From Persephonella sp. KM09-Lau-8 (GTDB lineage Bacteria; Aquificota; Aquificia; Aquificales; Hydrogenothermaceae): a DNA stretch of 64,000 nucleotides. Below, in pieces: positions 10,123 through 19,969 of this stretch. The stretch is from assembly GCF_000703085.1 (NCBI RefSeq), contig NZ_JNLL01000001.1, positions 1,674,001-1,738,000 on the forward strand, written 5' to 3'. A program made the position numbers and the translations under genes. The notes below the pieces were generated by a model. It was not told the origin of the DNA. It made no database searches and saw only the letters and a program-made list of their open reading frames with translations. How positions within the stretch are numbered: position 1 is the stretch's first letter; every line of letters begins with the position of its first letter.

Positions 10123-11817
10123 ATGAGAGCATCCCAGTTTTTTATGCCTACACTAAAAGAAGCACCTTCAGAAGCAGAAGTTCCAAGTCATATATATCTT
10201 GTTAGGGCTGGGTTTATAAGACAGCTTGCTGCAGGACTTTATGAATATTTACCTCTGGGATTTAAGGTTCTTAAAAAGATAGAAGGCATAATCAGAAAAT
10301 ATATGGATGATGCAGGAGCCCTTGAGGTTTTGCTGCCAATACTAACCCCTGCAGAGTTGTGGCAGGAAACAGGTAGATGGGATGTTTACGGTAAAGAGCT
10401 TTTCAGGGTAGAAGACAGGAAAGGAAGAATGTTTGCTCTGGGACCAACCCATGAGGAAACCATAACAGACCTTGTCAGGAAGAATATCCGTTCTTATAAA
10501 GATTTACCTAAGAATTTCTACCAGATACAGACAAAATTCAGGGATGAAGCAAGACCAAGATACGGTCTTATTAGAGGTAGAGAGTTTATTATGAAGGATG
10601 CATACTCCTTTGATGTATCAGAGGAGATGGCTATTAAATCTTATGAAATTATGAAAGAAACCTATAAGAAAATATTTGATGAGCTGGGACTGGATTATCT
10701 GATGGTTGAGGCTGATACAGGGGCAATAGGTGGTAAATTTTCCCATGAGTTTGTTGTAAAGGTTCCAAATGGTGAGGCACACATCGTCTATTGTGAAAAA
10801 TGTGGATATGCTGCCAATGTGGAAGCTGCAAAGTATGAGTTTGAACTGGATAAACTTCCACCTGAGGATGAAAAACCTTTAGAGAAAGTTCATACTCCTA
10901 ATGTTTCTTCAGTTGAAGAGGTAGCCCAGTTTTTAGGGGTAAGTCCTAAAAAAATTGTAAAAACACTGGTATATATCCTTGATGATGGTTCTGCTGTTGC
11001 TGTTGTTATAAGGGGGGACAGGGAGCTTAATGAAACGAAACTTGCCAATTATTTCAATGTAATAGATGCGAGACTCGCTACATCTGAAGAACTGGAAAAA
11101 CTTGGAATAGTTGAAGGATTTGTCGGCCCAATAGGAATAGATATACCCGTTTATGCAGATGTATCTGTAAAAGACCTTCATAACTTTGTCGTGGGAGCAA
11201 ATGAGAAAGATTACCATTACATAAATGTTAATATCCCAAGGGATTTTAAGCCTGTTGAGTTTGTTGATTTTTCAACAGCAAGAGAAGGAGACCCTTGCCC
11301 TGTATGTAAAGCACCTCTTAAAGAAACAACAGGGCTTGAAGTTGGCCATATATTCCTCCTTGGAACAAAATACTCAGAGGCAATGAAAGCCTATTTTGTG
11401 GATAAAGATGGCAGAGAAAAACCGATAATAATGGGCTGCTACGGTATAGGTGTAAGCAGGCTTATGGCAGCTGCCGTTGAACAGAACCATGATGAAAATG
11501 GAATAATATGGCCGGAAAATATTGCACCTTTCAAACTCCAGATACTTGCCCTGAACATAAAAGATAGCCAGATTAAAGATATAGCAGAAAATATTTATCA
11601 AAAAGCAAAAGAAAAAGGAATAGAAGTTCTTTATGATGACAGGGATATGTCCCCGGGGGCCAAATTTAAAGATGCTGACCTGATAGGAATTCCTTACAGA
11701 ATAGTTGTAGGTAAAAAAGTAAAAGAAAATAAAGTTGAAATTCAAAAAAGAGCCACAGGTGAAAAACAGGAAATAGAGATAGACAAAATAGATGAATTTT
11801 TAGAAAATCTCAGGTGA
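10123..11817 (+). CDS. proS: Prolyl-tRNA synthetase
   Basis: Charges tRNA-Pro with proline. The 564 residues match the bacterial type: class II catalytic core with motif 2 (FRDEARPRYGLIRGREFIMKD split around residues 139-160), an inserted YbaK-like editing domain (about 225-400) and a C-terminal anticodon-binding domain (about 465-564). A TATAAT at 10,089-10,094 and a GGAGG site precede the ATG. The cognate tRNA-Pro is at 50,699. Confidence 0.96.
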   Translation: MRASQFFMPTLKEAPSEAEVPSHIYLVRAGFIRQLAAGLYEYLPLGFKVLKKIEGIIRKYMDDAGALEVLLPILTPAELWQETGRWDVYGKELFRVEDRKGRMFALGPTHEETITDLVRKNIRSYKDLPKNFYQIQTKFRDEARPRYGLIRGREFIMKDAYSFDVSEEMAIKSYEIMKETYKKIFDELGLDYLMVEADTGAIGGKFSHEFVVKVPNGEAHIVYCEKCGYAANVEAAKYEFELDKLPPEDEKPLEKVHTPNVSSVEEVAQFLGVSPKKIVKTLVYILDDGSAVAVVIRGDRELNETKLANYFNVIDARLATSEELEKLGIVEGFVGPIGIDIPVYADVSVKDLHNFVVGANEKDYHYINVNIPRDFKPVEFVDFSTAREGDPCPVCKAPLKETTGLEVGHIFLLGTKYSEAMKAYFVDKDGREKPIIMGCYGIGVSRLMAAAVEQNHDENGIIWPENIAPFKLQILALNIKDSQIKDIAENIYQKAKEKGIEVLYDDRDMSPGAKFKDADLIGIPYRIVVGKKVKENKVEIQKRATGEKQEIEIDKIDEFLENLR

Positions 11818-11820
11818 ATT

Positions 11821-12675
11821 ATGGAGGATTTTGTTTATCAGCTCTCCAAAGAGCTGCTTACCCATCTTAGCCTGAAGGATTTATTGATTAGTATTTCAGA
11901 TAAAATCAAAGATTACATAGGGGCCGAAAGGGCCTCTTTATTTATATATGACCCTGATGACAACACCTTAAATTCTGTAGTTTTACTGGCAGATAAAGGC
12001 ACTTACAAACAGGTAGAAATTCCAGTTTCCAAGGATAGCATAGCAGGATTTACAGCAATATCCCGTAAAATTCTTAATATAAAAGATGTCCATAACCTAA
12101 AGGAGCTACTTTCTATAGACAGAGAGCTCAGATACCATAGCCACTGGCTTTATATCCCTGGAATGAAAACAAAATCTATGCTTTCTGTGCCTATAACAAA
12201 AGATGGTAAACTGCTGGGGGTTTTTCAGGCTATTAATAAGGAGCCTTATTTTTCCAAAGAAGATGAGGAAATCCTAAAAAAACTATCACCACTGATTGCA
12301 CTGGCAATAGACAGGGCCATATCCCTTGGTAATTTAGAGATGATAAGAAGTATAGAAAAGACAATACTGGATAATGTCCTTGAAAGTATAGTTCTTATAA
12401 GTCCAGATATGAAGATAAAGGAAATAAATACTTCCTTTTTGGAAATGATAGGTTTTAGATTTTCTGAAGAAGAAATAAAAGACAAAAGTATATTTGAGGT
12501 TATACCTGCCCTTGAAAAATTCAAAAACAAAATAGATTTTGCCATGGAAAATATGATTTCAGAAGAAATAAATATGGAGCTATTGAAAGTAAAAATAGTT
12601 CCAATAAAATGGGAATGTATTTACAAAAAAAATGTTAACTATCTGGCATTGATTTTTAAATATCCAAACGGGTGA
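11821..12675 (+). CDS. GAF and PAS domain sensor-like protein
   Basis: Cytoplasmic small-ligand or signal sensing protein with no output domain of its own. The 284 residues contain a GAF domain (about 15-165; ERASLFIYD, SMLSVPI, LLGVFQAINK motifs) and a PAS-like domain (about 180-275; LDNVLESIVLISPDMKIKEIN). It follows proS by 3 bases and its stop overlaps the GTG start of the PilB-type ATPase, so it may modulate that motor. Function is inferred from context only. Confidence 0.7.
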   Translation: MEDFVYQLSKELLTHLSLKDLLISISDKIKDYIGAERASLFIYDPDDNTLNSVVLLADKGTYKQVEIPVSKDSIAGFTAISRKILNIKDVHNLKELLSIDRELRYHSHWLYIPGMKTKSMLSVPITKDGKLLGVFQAINKEPYFSKEDEEILKKLSPLIALAIDRAISLGNLEMIRSIEKTILDNVLESIVLISPDMKIKEINTSFLEMIGFRFSEEEIKDKSIFEVIPALEKFKNKIDFAMENMISEEINMELLKVKIVPIKWECIYKKNVNYLALIFKYPNG

Positions 12676-14408
12676 AGATGAAGGTAAAAATAAAAAGGGC
12701 AACTCCGGAAAAAAGTTTCATAGACCTTATAATCGAGAGATTAGGCCTTACCCCAGAAGAAATTAGAGAATATCAGTTAAAAGCAAAGGAAAACAGAAAA
12801 AGTTTACTTCAGATTCTTCTTGAGCAAGGGTATTCTGAAGAGGAAATCGCCAAAATAAAAGCGGAATATTTTGGATACAGGTTTGATAAGCTTACAAACT
12901 ATATTCCCCCTGAAGACATAATAGATATTTTTAGTAAAGATTTTCTAAAAGAAAGACTTGTTCTCCCTTTAAGCTACGAAGGTGGTGTTCTAAAAATAGC
13001 CATGGTAGAACCTACAGATGTAGTCAGTATCAATGAAGTTGTTGAAAGACTGAGAAAGCATGGTAAAGAAATTGTTGAGGTTGATATTGTAGTAACAACA
13101 AAAAAACAGATTCTTGAAAAAATAGACCTGATTTTTGAAGAAAAGAAAAAAGTAGAAGAACTTTTGAGTGTTTTGGAAATTGAAAAGGAAGAAATTCCTG
13201 AAGAGATATCAAGAGAGGAAACCATCACAGAAAAATCCTCACCAATAATAATGCTGGCAAACAAAATAATTGAGGATGCCTATAAAAAAAATGCCTCTGA
13301 TATTCATATCCAGCCTACAGAAAGAAATTCTGTTGTAAGACTAAGAATAGATGGAGATCTGACAGATTATCTGATTTTGCCTAAATATGCCCATGAACCT
13401 TTAATCACAAGATACAAAATAATGTCAAATATGAAAATTGATGAAAAAAGGGTTCCACAGGATGCCCGTATAAATTTTGAGAGGTATAATCCGGAGATCA
13501 AGCTTGATTTAAGGGTTTCAACTGTTCCAACCATATACGGAGAAGACCTTGTTATGAGGCTCCTTCTAAAGGAAGGAGCTATTTTAGACCTTGAAAAACT
13601 TGGTTTTTCTGAAGAGCATCTTTCCCTTTACAGAGAAACTATAAGAAAGCCTTACGGAATTATTCTCCATGTGGGTCCTACAGGTTCAGGTAAAACAACA
13701 ACCCTTTACTCAGCATTAAAAGAGATAGATACACCTGAGAAAAAAATTATAACAGTTGAAGACCCTGTTGAATATACCCTTGGAGGTTCCATTGTCCAGA
13801 CAAGCATTAATCCTGCTGCAGGTTATACATTTGCAAAAGCCATTAAAGCATTTTTAAGACACGACCCTGATGTTATGCTGGTTGGAGAAATTAGAGATAT
13901 AGAAACTGCAAGAATAGCTGTAGAAGCATCTCTGACAGGACATCTGGTTTTTTCTACATTACATACAAATGATGCCGTTTCAACAATAACAAGGCTTGAG
14001 GAAATGGGAATAGAAAGCTATCTGCTGGCAGATTCCTTGCTTCTTATATGTGCCCAGCGTCTTGTCAAAAAAATATGCTACAACTGCAAAACAGAATACA
14101 AACCATCTAAAAAAGAGGAAATAGTTATAAAAAATGCAGGATTTGATGTGACAGAAGAAACCAAAGTTTACAAAGGTATGGGCTGCAAGGTATGTAATTT
14201 CACAGGATACAAAGGAAGAACAGGAATACATGAACTATTAAAGGTTGATGAAGATATAAAACAGATGTTAATTGAAAAAAGGTCTACAGAAGAGATAAAA
14301 AGGGTTGCACTGGAAAAAGGAATGAAAACTCTCCGTCAGGATGCTGTAATGAAAGCCCTTAAAGGTATAACCACAATAGATGAAGTAATCAGAGTGACCT
14401 TAGAATAA
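12672..14408 (+). CDS. pilB: GspE/PilB family assembly ATPase (type IV pilus or type II secretion)
   Basis: Hexameric cytoplasmic ATPase that drives pilus or pseudopilus assembly. The 578 residues have an N-terminal MshEN-like domain (about 10-150), a linker, and the motor with Walker A GPTGSGKTT (near residue 337), Walker B region LVGEIRDIETA, and a tetracysteine zinc motif (CYNCKTEY ... CKVCNFTGYKGRTGIHELL). The start is GTG at 12,672 overlapping the previous stop, or ATG at 12,678. PilB and GspE cannot be told apart without the neighbouring system. Confidence 0.88.
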   Translation: MKMKVKIKRATPEKSFIDLIIERLGLTPEEIREYQLKAKENRKSLLQILLEQGYSEEEIAKIKAEYFGYRFDKLTNYIPPEDIIDIFSKDFLKERLVLPLSYEGGVLKIAMVEPTDVVSINEVVERLRKHGKEIVEVDIVVTTKKQILEKIDLIFEEKKKVEELLSVLEIEKEEIPEEISREETITEKSSPIIMLANKIIEDAYKKNASDIHIQPTERNSVVRLRIDGDLTDYLILPKYAHEPLITRYKIMSNMKIDEKRVPQDARINFERYNPEIKLDLRVSTVPTIYGEDLVMRLLLKEGAILDLEKLGFSEEHLSLYRETIRKPYGIILHVGPTGSGKTTTLYSALKEIDTPEKKIITVEDPVEYTLGGSIVQTSINPAAGYTFAKAIKAFLRHDPDVMLVGEIRDIETARIAVEASLTGHLVFSTLHTNDAVSTITRLEEMGIESYLLADSLLLICAQRLVKKICYNCKTEYKPSKKEEIVIKNAGFDVTEETKVYKGMGCKVCNFTGYKGRTGIHELLKVDEDIKQMLIEKRSTEEIKRVALEKGMKTLRQDAVMKALKGITTIDEVIRVTLE

Positions 14409-15117
14409 AATAGATTCCAAAAGCAGTTATACTCAAAGATACCAGTTCTTTAAATCTTTGTGTTGAAAGCTTTCCGGTTAGATAATCCCCCAGATAAGCA
14501 CCGATAACAACACCTGCAAGCCCGGGAATGACAATCTCCCAATTAAATAGACTCCTTAATTCTGGAAATATCAGATAAAACAGTATTCTCTCCACATTCA
14601 AAATAGCAAACACAAAGGAGATAATAAACTTAAAATCATTTTTATCGTGGATTGTCTGATTTAAATAAAGGGCATACAAAGGTCCAGCACCACCGATAAG
14701 CCCTGATATAATACCTCCAACTGTTCCTGTAAATACACCAAAAATAGTTTTATGCTTGCTGTGTATGAAAATTTTTTTCTTCTGGGAATAAAAATCATAA
14801 ATTCCTGTCAGTGTTATAACAATACCAAAAATTAGCTCTATATCTTTGGGATTTAGTTTTTCCAGTAAAAAACTTCCTATACCTGCACCAATAAAAGAAA
14901 AAATAGACAGAATTAAGATTTCCTTAAGAAAAAAATTCCCTCTGTAATTTTTCCAGCTCAGATAAATAGTGCCTGTAAGGGCAATAATAGAAAGGGATAC
15001 AACAACCTCTTTGGCATTAAAAAAGAAAAGTAAAATAGCGGTGGAAATAATTCCGGAGCCAAGTCCTATGAGCCCCTGAACTATCCACCCTACTAAAACA
15101 GATAAAAAGGCTATCAT
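14389..15117 (-). CDS. Sulfite exporter TauE/SafE family protein
   Basis: Integral membrane permease of PF01925, a family that exports sulfite or sulfoacetate and related anions. The 242 residues form about seven to eight hydrophobic segments, with the repeated glycine-rich motifs GWIVQGLIGLGSGII near the start and GTVGGIISGLIGGAGPLYALY in the second half. Its 3' end overlaps the 3' end of the convergent pilB by 20 bases, and its ATG directly follows the ychF stop, suggesting one transcript with ychF. Substrate unknown. Confidence 0.85.
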   Translation of the reverse strand: MIAFLSVLVGWIVQGLIGLGSGIISTAILLFFFNAKEVVVSLSIIALTGTIYLSWKNYRGNFFLKEILILSIFSFIGAGIGSFLLEKLNPKDIELIFGIVITLTGIYDFYSQKKKIFIHSKHKTIFGVFTGTVGGIISGLIGGAGPLYALYLNQTIHDKNDFKFIISFVFAILNVERILFYLIFPELRSLFNWEIVIPGLAGVVIGAYLGDYLTGKLSTQRFKELVSLSITAFGIYFILRSL

Positions 15118-16230
15118 TTACACATTAAATCTGAAATGTATTACATCCCCATCCTGAACAACATAATCTTTGCCTTCGATTCGGAGAAGACCTTGCTCTT
15201 TTGCTTTTTGTAATGAGCCTACTTTTATAAGGTCATCATAGTTTATAACTTCGGCAGCAATAAATCCCCTTTCAAAATCAGAATGTATCTCCCCTGCTGC
15301 TTGTGGTGCTTTTGTTCCCCTTTTTATAGTCCATGCCCTTGCTTCTTTTTCACCGGCTGTAAAATATGTGATTAAATCAAGCATGTTATATCCTGTTCTT
15401 ATCATTTTGTTCAATCCCGGTTCTTCAAGGCCGTAAGCCTCTAAGAGCTCTTTTCTTTCTTCCTTTGGAATTTCTATAAGCTCCTGTTCCACTTTTCCAC
15501 ACAGAACAACCACAGGAGCATTTTCCTCTTTTGCTTTTTCTTTTATTGCCTGAACATGTGGATTTCCTTCACCTTCAGGCAGGTCTTCCTCATTTATATT
15601 TGCAACATACATAATTGGTTTTATTGTAAGGGGGAATAATGTTTTTCTCAGATATTCAAGCTCTTCTTCCTCAAACTGGTCTAAATGGGTTCTTAGAGGT
15701 TTTAGCTCTTCAAGGATTTTTTTAGCTTTTTCCAGAACCTGAACTTCAAATTTGGCCTCTTTATTGCCAGACTTTGCAGGTTTTGAGACCTTTTCCAGCC
15801 TTTTTTCAACTGTTTGCAGGTCTGCCAGTATTAACTCTGTTTCAATAATTTCTGCGTCTCTTACAGGATTTACGGAGCCTTCAACATGAACAACATCGCT
15901 GTCCTCAAAACATCTGACAACATGGGCTATTGCAGATACATTTCTTATATTTGCAAGAAACTGGTTTCCAAGCCCTTCCCCTTTACTTGCACCTTTAACA
16001 AGTCCTGCGATATCAACAAACTCAATTGTTGCAGGGACTATTCTCTGGGAGTTTTCCAACTCTGCCAGTTTATACAATCTTTCATCAGGAACATCAACTA
16101 TTCCAACATTTGGGTCTATTGTGCAGAACGGGTAGTTTGCTACCCCTGCCTTTGCTGTTTCTGTTAATGCATTAAAAATAGTTGATTTCCCAACATTAGG
16201 AAGTCCAACAATACCTACATTAAGTTTCAT
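15118..16230 (-). CDS. ychF: Redox-regulated ATPase YchF (Obg-family)
   Basis: Universally conserved P-loop protein of the Obg group that prefers ATP and binds ribosomes. The 370 residues show Walker A GLPNVGKSTIFNAL (9-22), DIAGLVKGASKGEGLGNQFL, the unusual NxxE-type G4 (NINEE), and the C-terminal TGS-like domain (about 285-370). A good ribosome binding site precedes the ATG on this strand. Confidence 0.95.
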   Translation of the reverse strand: MKLNVGIVGLPNVGKSTIFNALTETAKAGVANYPFCTIDPNVGIVDVPDERLYKLAELENSQRIVPATIEFVDIAGLVKGASKGEGLGNQFLANIRNVSAIAHVVRCFEDSDVVHVEGSVNPVRDAEIIETELILADLQTVEKRLEKVSKPAKSGNKEAKFEVQVLEKAKKILEELKPLRTHLDQFEEEELEYLRKTLFPLTIKPIMYVANINEEDLPEGEGNPHVQAIKEKAKEENAPVVVLCGKVEQELIEIPKEERKELLEAYGLEEPGLNKMIRTGYNMLDLITYFTAGEKEARAWTIKRGTKAPQAAGEIHSDFERGFIAAEVINYDDLIKVGSLQKAKEQGLLRIEGKDYVVQDGDVIHFRFNV

Positions 16231-16282
16231 TTTACCTCCGGTAAATATTTTTTCAGGAAAGATAGGAATTTATTAAGATTTT

Positions 16283-16573
16283 TCAAACTGTTTCAACAGT
16301 CTGTTCTTCAGATTGCTGCTGCACTTCTTCTGCAAAAATCTTTTTTAATCTGTTATACGCATCATTTTTATTGTTAAATAGTGCTACTCTTCTTTCATCA
16401 GGTTTTTCATAAATAACCTTTACCTGATACTTTCTGATAGGTTTTACAACAAGATCAAACTTTACTCCTTCTTTATAGCCGCTTACCCATATTTCATTGG
16501 TTTTTTCATATATGAAAAAATCATATCCTTTTTCTTCTGATATTTTTTTTAAAAAATCATGTATCCTTTTCAT
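16283..16573 (-). CDS. Conserved small hypothetical protein (96 aa)
   Basis: I do not recognise this family. The product looks like a compact soluble alpha/beta protein: an N-terminal helix (MKRIHDFLKKISEEKG), alternating strands (FFIYEK, EIWVSG, FDLVVKP, QVKVIYE) and a C-terminal helix followed by a Gln/Glu-rich tail. A strong GGAGAAAAAGG site precedes the ATG and lies inside the coding sequence of the tiny upstream ORF, with which it overlaps by 17 bases. Confidence 0.6.
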   Translation of the reverse strand: MKRIHDFLKKISEEKGYDFFIYEKTNEIWVSGYKEGVKFDLVVKPIRKYQVKVIYEKPDERRVALFNNKNDAYNRLKKIFAEEVQQQSEEQTVETV

Positions 16574-16673
16574 CCTTTTTCTCCTGTTTTAATGCAGGTC
16601 TTAATCGGATATAAACAAGAAATACCATTGTTGCAAGATAAAGCACAAACATCAATATAATAATCCATTTCAT
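16557..16673 (-). CDS. Single-span membrane microprotein (38 aa)
   Basis: A short ORF beginning MKWIIILMFVLYLATMVFLV, i.e. one transmembrane helix, then a basic/acidic cytoplasmic tail (RLRPALKQEKKDEKDT). It contains the ribosome binding site of the 96-residue gene and overlaps it by 17 bases, so the two are probably coupled. The upstream Shine-Dalgarno is weak (CAGGGT). Function unknown. Confidence 0.45.
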   Translation of the reverse strand: MKWIIILMFVLYLATMVFLVYIRLRPALKQEKKDEKDT

Positions 16674-16736
16674 AATTCTAACCCTGCTTTTTGTCAGACA
16701 ATATATAATATTGCAAAAAAAGATAAGAGGCAAAAG

Positions 16737-17924
16737 ATGAAGAAAATATTATCCATAGAGAATTTAACAGTTCTGGGAATTATCTTAGGAGTAATTGCTG
16801 GTATATATATTCCAGATTTAATGCTAAATCTGAAAATTATAGGTGATGTATTTCTTAACCTTCTTAAAATGATTGTCATTCCTCTTATTTTTGTATCTAT
16901 CTTTATGAGTATTGCTTCTCTTTCTTCCTCAGATGATTTAAAAGACCTTGGGATAAAAGCGTTTTTGTATTATGTATCAACAACAGCCCTCGCTGTTTTA
17001 ACAGGAATTATCATAACAAATATTATCCAGTTTGATGTTTCTGATATTTCTAAGTCATCAGAAACTATAAAGGTTAATCATTTTACATGGGAAAGCTTTA
17101 TAAACAACCTGATACCTTCTAATATTTTCCAAAGTTTTGCAGAAGGAAAGGCAATTCATGTGATTATATTCTCTATTTTATTCGCTATTGCAGTTGTTGG
17201 GCTTGCCAATAGAAAAAAGGAAATCATCGTGGGGTTTTTTGATGGTGCAAATGATGCATTTTTAAAAATTGCTAAATGGATTATAGCCCTTTCTCCTGTC
17301 GGTGTGTTTGCTCTAATTGGATATGTGGTAGCTGACAAAGGAATAGGGGTAATTATCTCTCTGTGGCAGTATGTTGTTGTTGTTTTGATAGGTATTTTTA
17401 TACATGCAGTTATAAATCTTGGGCTGATTGCCTATATAGTTGGTAAAGTAAATCCATTTAAATACTTTAAACAGGTTAGGGAAGCTCTGCTTATTGCATT
17501 TTCTACCTGTTCATCATCTGCCACTTTGCCTGTTTCTCTGGAAGTTGCAACAGAAAAGGCAAAAGTTGACAAAAAGGTTGCAGGTTTTGTATTACCTCTT
17601 GGAGCAACGGTTAATATGGATGGAACAGCCCTGTATGAAGCTGTAGCGGCTGTTTTTATAGCATCTGTTTACGGGATTGAGCTTTCTTTATTTCAGCAGA
17701 TAATTGTATTCATAACAGCCACCCTTGCAGCAATAGGGGCTGCAAGTATTCCGTCTGCAGGCCTTGTCACTATGACACTTGTATTTTCTGCAGTTGGACT
17801 ACCACTTGAGGGAATAGCACTTATAATAGCTATTGACAGATTTCTGGATATGTTCAGAACTGCAACAAACGTATGGGGAGATTTGATAGGAGCAAAAGTG
17901 GTGGCGAGGTTTATGAATAAATGA
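16737..17924 (+). CDS. Dicarboxylate/amino acid:cation symporter (DAACS family)
   Basis: Inner-membrane secondary transporter importing acidic amino acids or C4-dicarboxylates with Na+ or H+ (GltP/DctA type). The 395 residues have the family's conserved C-terminal core: serine-rich STCSSSATLP (re-entrant loop HP1), GATVNMDGTALYEAVAAVF (TM7) and the IPSAGLVTM loop (HP2). The next gene, another carrier, starts 4 bases before its stop (ATGA overlap). Confidence 0.9.
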   Translation: MKKILSIENLTVLGIILGVIAGIYIPDLMLNLKIIGDVFLNLLKMIVIPLIFVSIFMSIASLSSSDDLKDLGIKAFLYYVSTTALAVLTGIIITNIIQFDVSDISKSSETIKVNHFTWESFINNLIPSNIFQSFAEGKAIHVIIFSILFAIAVVGLANRKKEIIVGFFDGANDAFLKIAKWIIALSPVGVFALIGYVVADKGIGVIISLWQYVVVVLIGIFIHAVINLGLIAYIVGKVNPFKYFKQVREALLIAFSTCSSSATLPVSLEVATEKAKVDKKVAGFVLPLGATVNMDGTALYEAVAAVFIASVYGIELSLFQQIIVFITATLAAIGAASIPSAGLVTMTLVFSAVGLPLEGIALIIAIDRFLDMFRTATNVWGDLIGAKVVARFMNK

Positions 17925-18826
17925 TAAAGGCTTTATTCCCCGTTTTACTTTATTTTTCTGCAGGCTATCTGTCCAGAAAGTTTAGGTTGTTTGATGAAAA
18001 TGCCTCGCAGATTTTAATCAAATTTATTATTTATATATCTTTCCCGGCTCTTGTTATTTACAATGTGTATTTCCTTAAATTCCAGTGGTCATTTTTATGG
18101 GTATTACTCTCTGGCTGGGGAGTAATCTTATTTTCAATTCTTGTTTCCTTTTTTATTGGTAAAGCACTTAAACTTAACAAACCTACCCTTGCTTCCTTTA
18201 TTATGATGGCAACCTTTGGAAATACATCTTTCTTAGGATTTCCGTATCAGATGGCTTTTTTAGGAGAAGAAGGCCTTAGATATGCTGTAGTTTTTGACCA
18301 GTTTTCCTCATTTCTGCCGGTATCTTTGATATCTCCTTTTATTCTAACCTATGGTCAGGACAAAGGGAATTTTTCTGTAGATATAAAGCGGATAATCACC
18401 TTCCCGCCTTTTGTGGCAATAATATTTGCATTTTTTATTAAAAATTTTTATATACCGGATTTTGTTCTTGATAGTCTAAAGATGATAGGAATGACGGTTA
18501 TTCCCCTTGCTCTATTTTCTGTAGGGATAAACCTTAAATTTTCAAGTGTAAAGGAAAGAATAAGAGATATATCAGCAGTTATTTTTATAAAAATGATTTT
18601 TGTCCCTGTTTTATTTGTGCTGCTTCTTCATATAATTGGAGTTGAGATAAATATCCAGTGGCAGTCTGCTGTTATAGAGATAGCAATGCCCCCTATGGTG
18701 CTTGCCTCAATTTTTGTGATTGGGGCAGGACTGGACAAAGACCTTGCCGTTTCTGCAGTTGGGGTGGGAATACTGGCAAGTTTTATAACAGTTCCTTTTG
18801 TTTTTTATTTGCTTAACACTTTATAA
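17921..18826 (+). CDS. AEC family transporter (auxin efflux carrier-like)
   Basis: Membrane permease of the AEC family (PF03547); bacterial members move malate, malonate or other organic anions. The 301 residues hold about ten hydrophobic segments in two five-helix halves, starting MIKALFPVLLYFSAGYLSRK and with SVGINLKF in the middle. It overlaps the DAACS gene by 4 bases, so two organic-acid carriers are co-expressed. Confidence 0.85.
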   Translation: MIKALFPVLLYFSAGYLSRKFRLFDENASQILIKFIIYISFPALVIYNVYFLKFQWSFLWVLLSGWGVILFSILVSFFIGKALKLNKPTLASFIMMATFGNTSFLGFPYQMAFLGEEGLRYAVVFDQFSSFLPVSLISPFILTYGQDKGNFSVDIKRIITFPPFVAIIFAFFIKNFYIPDFVLDSLKMIGMTVIPLALFSVGINLKFSSVKERIRDISAVIFIKMIFVPVLFVLLLHIIGVEINIQWQSAVIEIAMPPMVLASIFVIGAGLDKDLAVSAVGVGILASFITVPFVFYLLNTL

Positions 18827-18833
18827 TAAAGGC

Positions 18834-19969
18834 ATGGTTTATTTAGATAATGCAGCAACGACACCGGTTTTTGAGGATATTTTAAATAATTTAGGCAAAT
18901 GGCAGAGGGAATATTTTGCCAATCCAAACTCCCTTCATCCTGATGGTCAGAAAAGCAGAATAGCACTTGAAGAAGCAAGAAGGTATTTTGCCGGTTTAAT
19001 AGACTGCTTAGAGGAAGAAATTGTATTTACTTCCTGTGCTACAGAGAGTAATAACACTGTAATAAAAGGCCTTGCTGAAAGCTATCCGGAAAAAGACCAT
19101 ATTATTATTTCTCCTGTTGAGCATAAATCTGTTCTGATGCCTGTAAAATATCTAACTAAAAAAGGGTATAAAGTAGATTTCCTGAAAATTGATAATCAGG
19201 GAAAGATAGACTTAGACCATCTCAGAAGAATAATAACCCCGAAAACTCTTTTTGTGGGAGTAATACATGTTAACAATGAGACAGGAGTTATTCAGGATAT
19301 AACTGAGATAGGAAAAATATGCAGAGAAAAGGAAGTTCCATTTTTTTCTGATACTGTCCAGAGCTTTGGGAAAGTAGATATTCCCTTTGAGTATCTGGAT
19401 TTCTTTTCTATTTCAGGCCATAAAATAAATGCCCCTAAAGGTATTGGCTTACTGAAAATAAATAAAAATATTGATATAACCCCTTTGCTCCACGGGGGTG
19501 GTCAGGAAAATGGCTTTCGTTCAGGAACGGAAAATGTTGTTGGGGCTATAGCTTTAAAAGAGGCTACACAAAATTGGATAGAAAATGAAAAAATCTATGG
19601 GAAAAGTTTAAAAGGCTGGAAAAATTACTAATAAAAGGTCTCAGAGAAAATATCCCTGAAATAAAAGTGGTTTCTGAAAACAATAAAGTTCCATATATCA
19701 CCACTGTTTTATTTCCGGAAATTACAGGGCAAGAAATGGTCATGGCTTTAGGCAGAAAAGGTATAGACGTATCCTCTGGTTCAGCCTGTTCAACTGGCAG
19801 TCCGATGCCTTCTCATGTTTTACTTGCCTACGGTTTTTCTGAAAAGGATGCCCTGTCTGGAGTGAGATTTTCTTTTGGTTTTTACACAGAGGAAGAAGAT
19901 ATAAAAAAAACAGTTTCTACTGTTGTTGAAACATACAAAAAATTAAAACTTTTTAGCGATTTTTCTTAA
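18834..19969 (+). CDS. Cysteine desulfurase (NifS/IscS-like), interrupted by a -1 frameshift
   Basis: PLP enzyme that takes sulfur from cysteine for Fe-S clusters and thiolation. Frame 1 runs from ATG 18,834 to a stop at 19,629-19,631 and includes the PLP lysine motif SGHK. Frame 2 continues from about 19,613 and includes the catalytic-Cys loop SSGSACSTGS and the conserved C terminus. Reading one extra base at the A run (19,610-19,613) joins them as SLK-RLEKLL into about 378 residues, the normal family length. The site is T TTA AAA, also a -1 slippery heptamer. The upstream in-frame ATG at 18,798 is inside the previous gene and is not the start. Confidence 0.85.

Noticed and set aside
18798-18833. 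Upstream start for the cysteine desulfurase
   Set aside because: It lies inside the AEC transporter gene; family proteins begin at MVYLDNAATTP.
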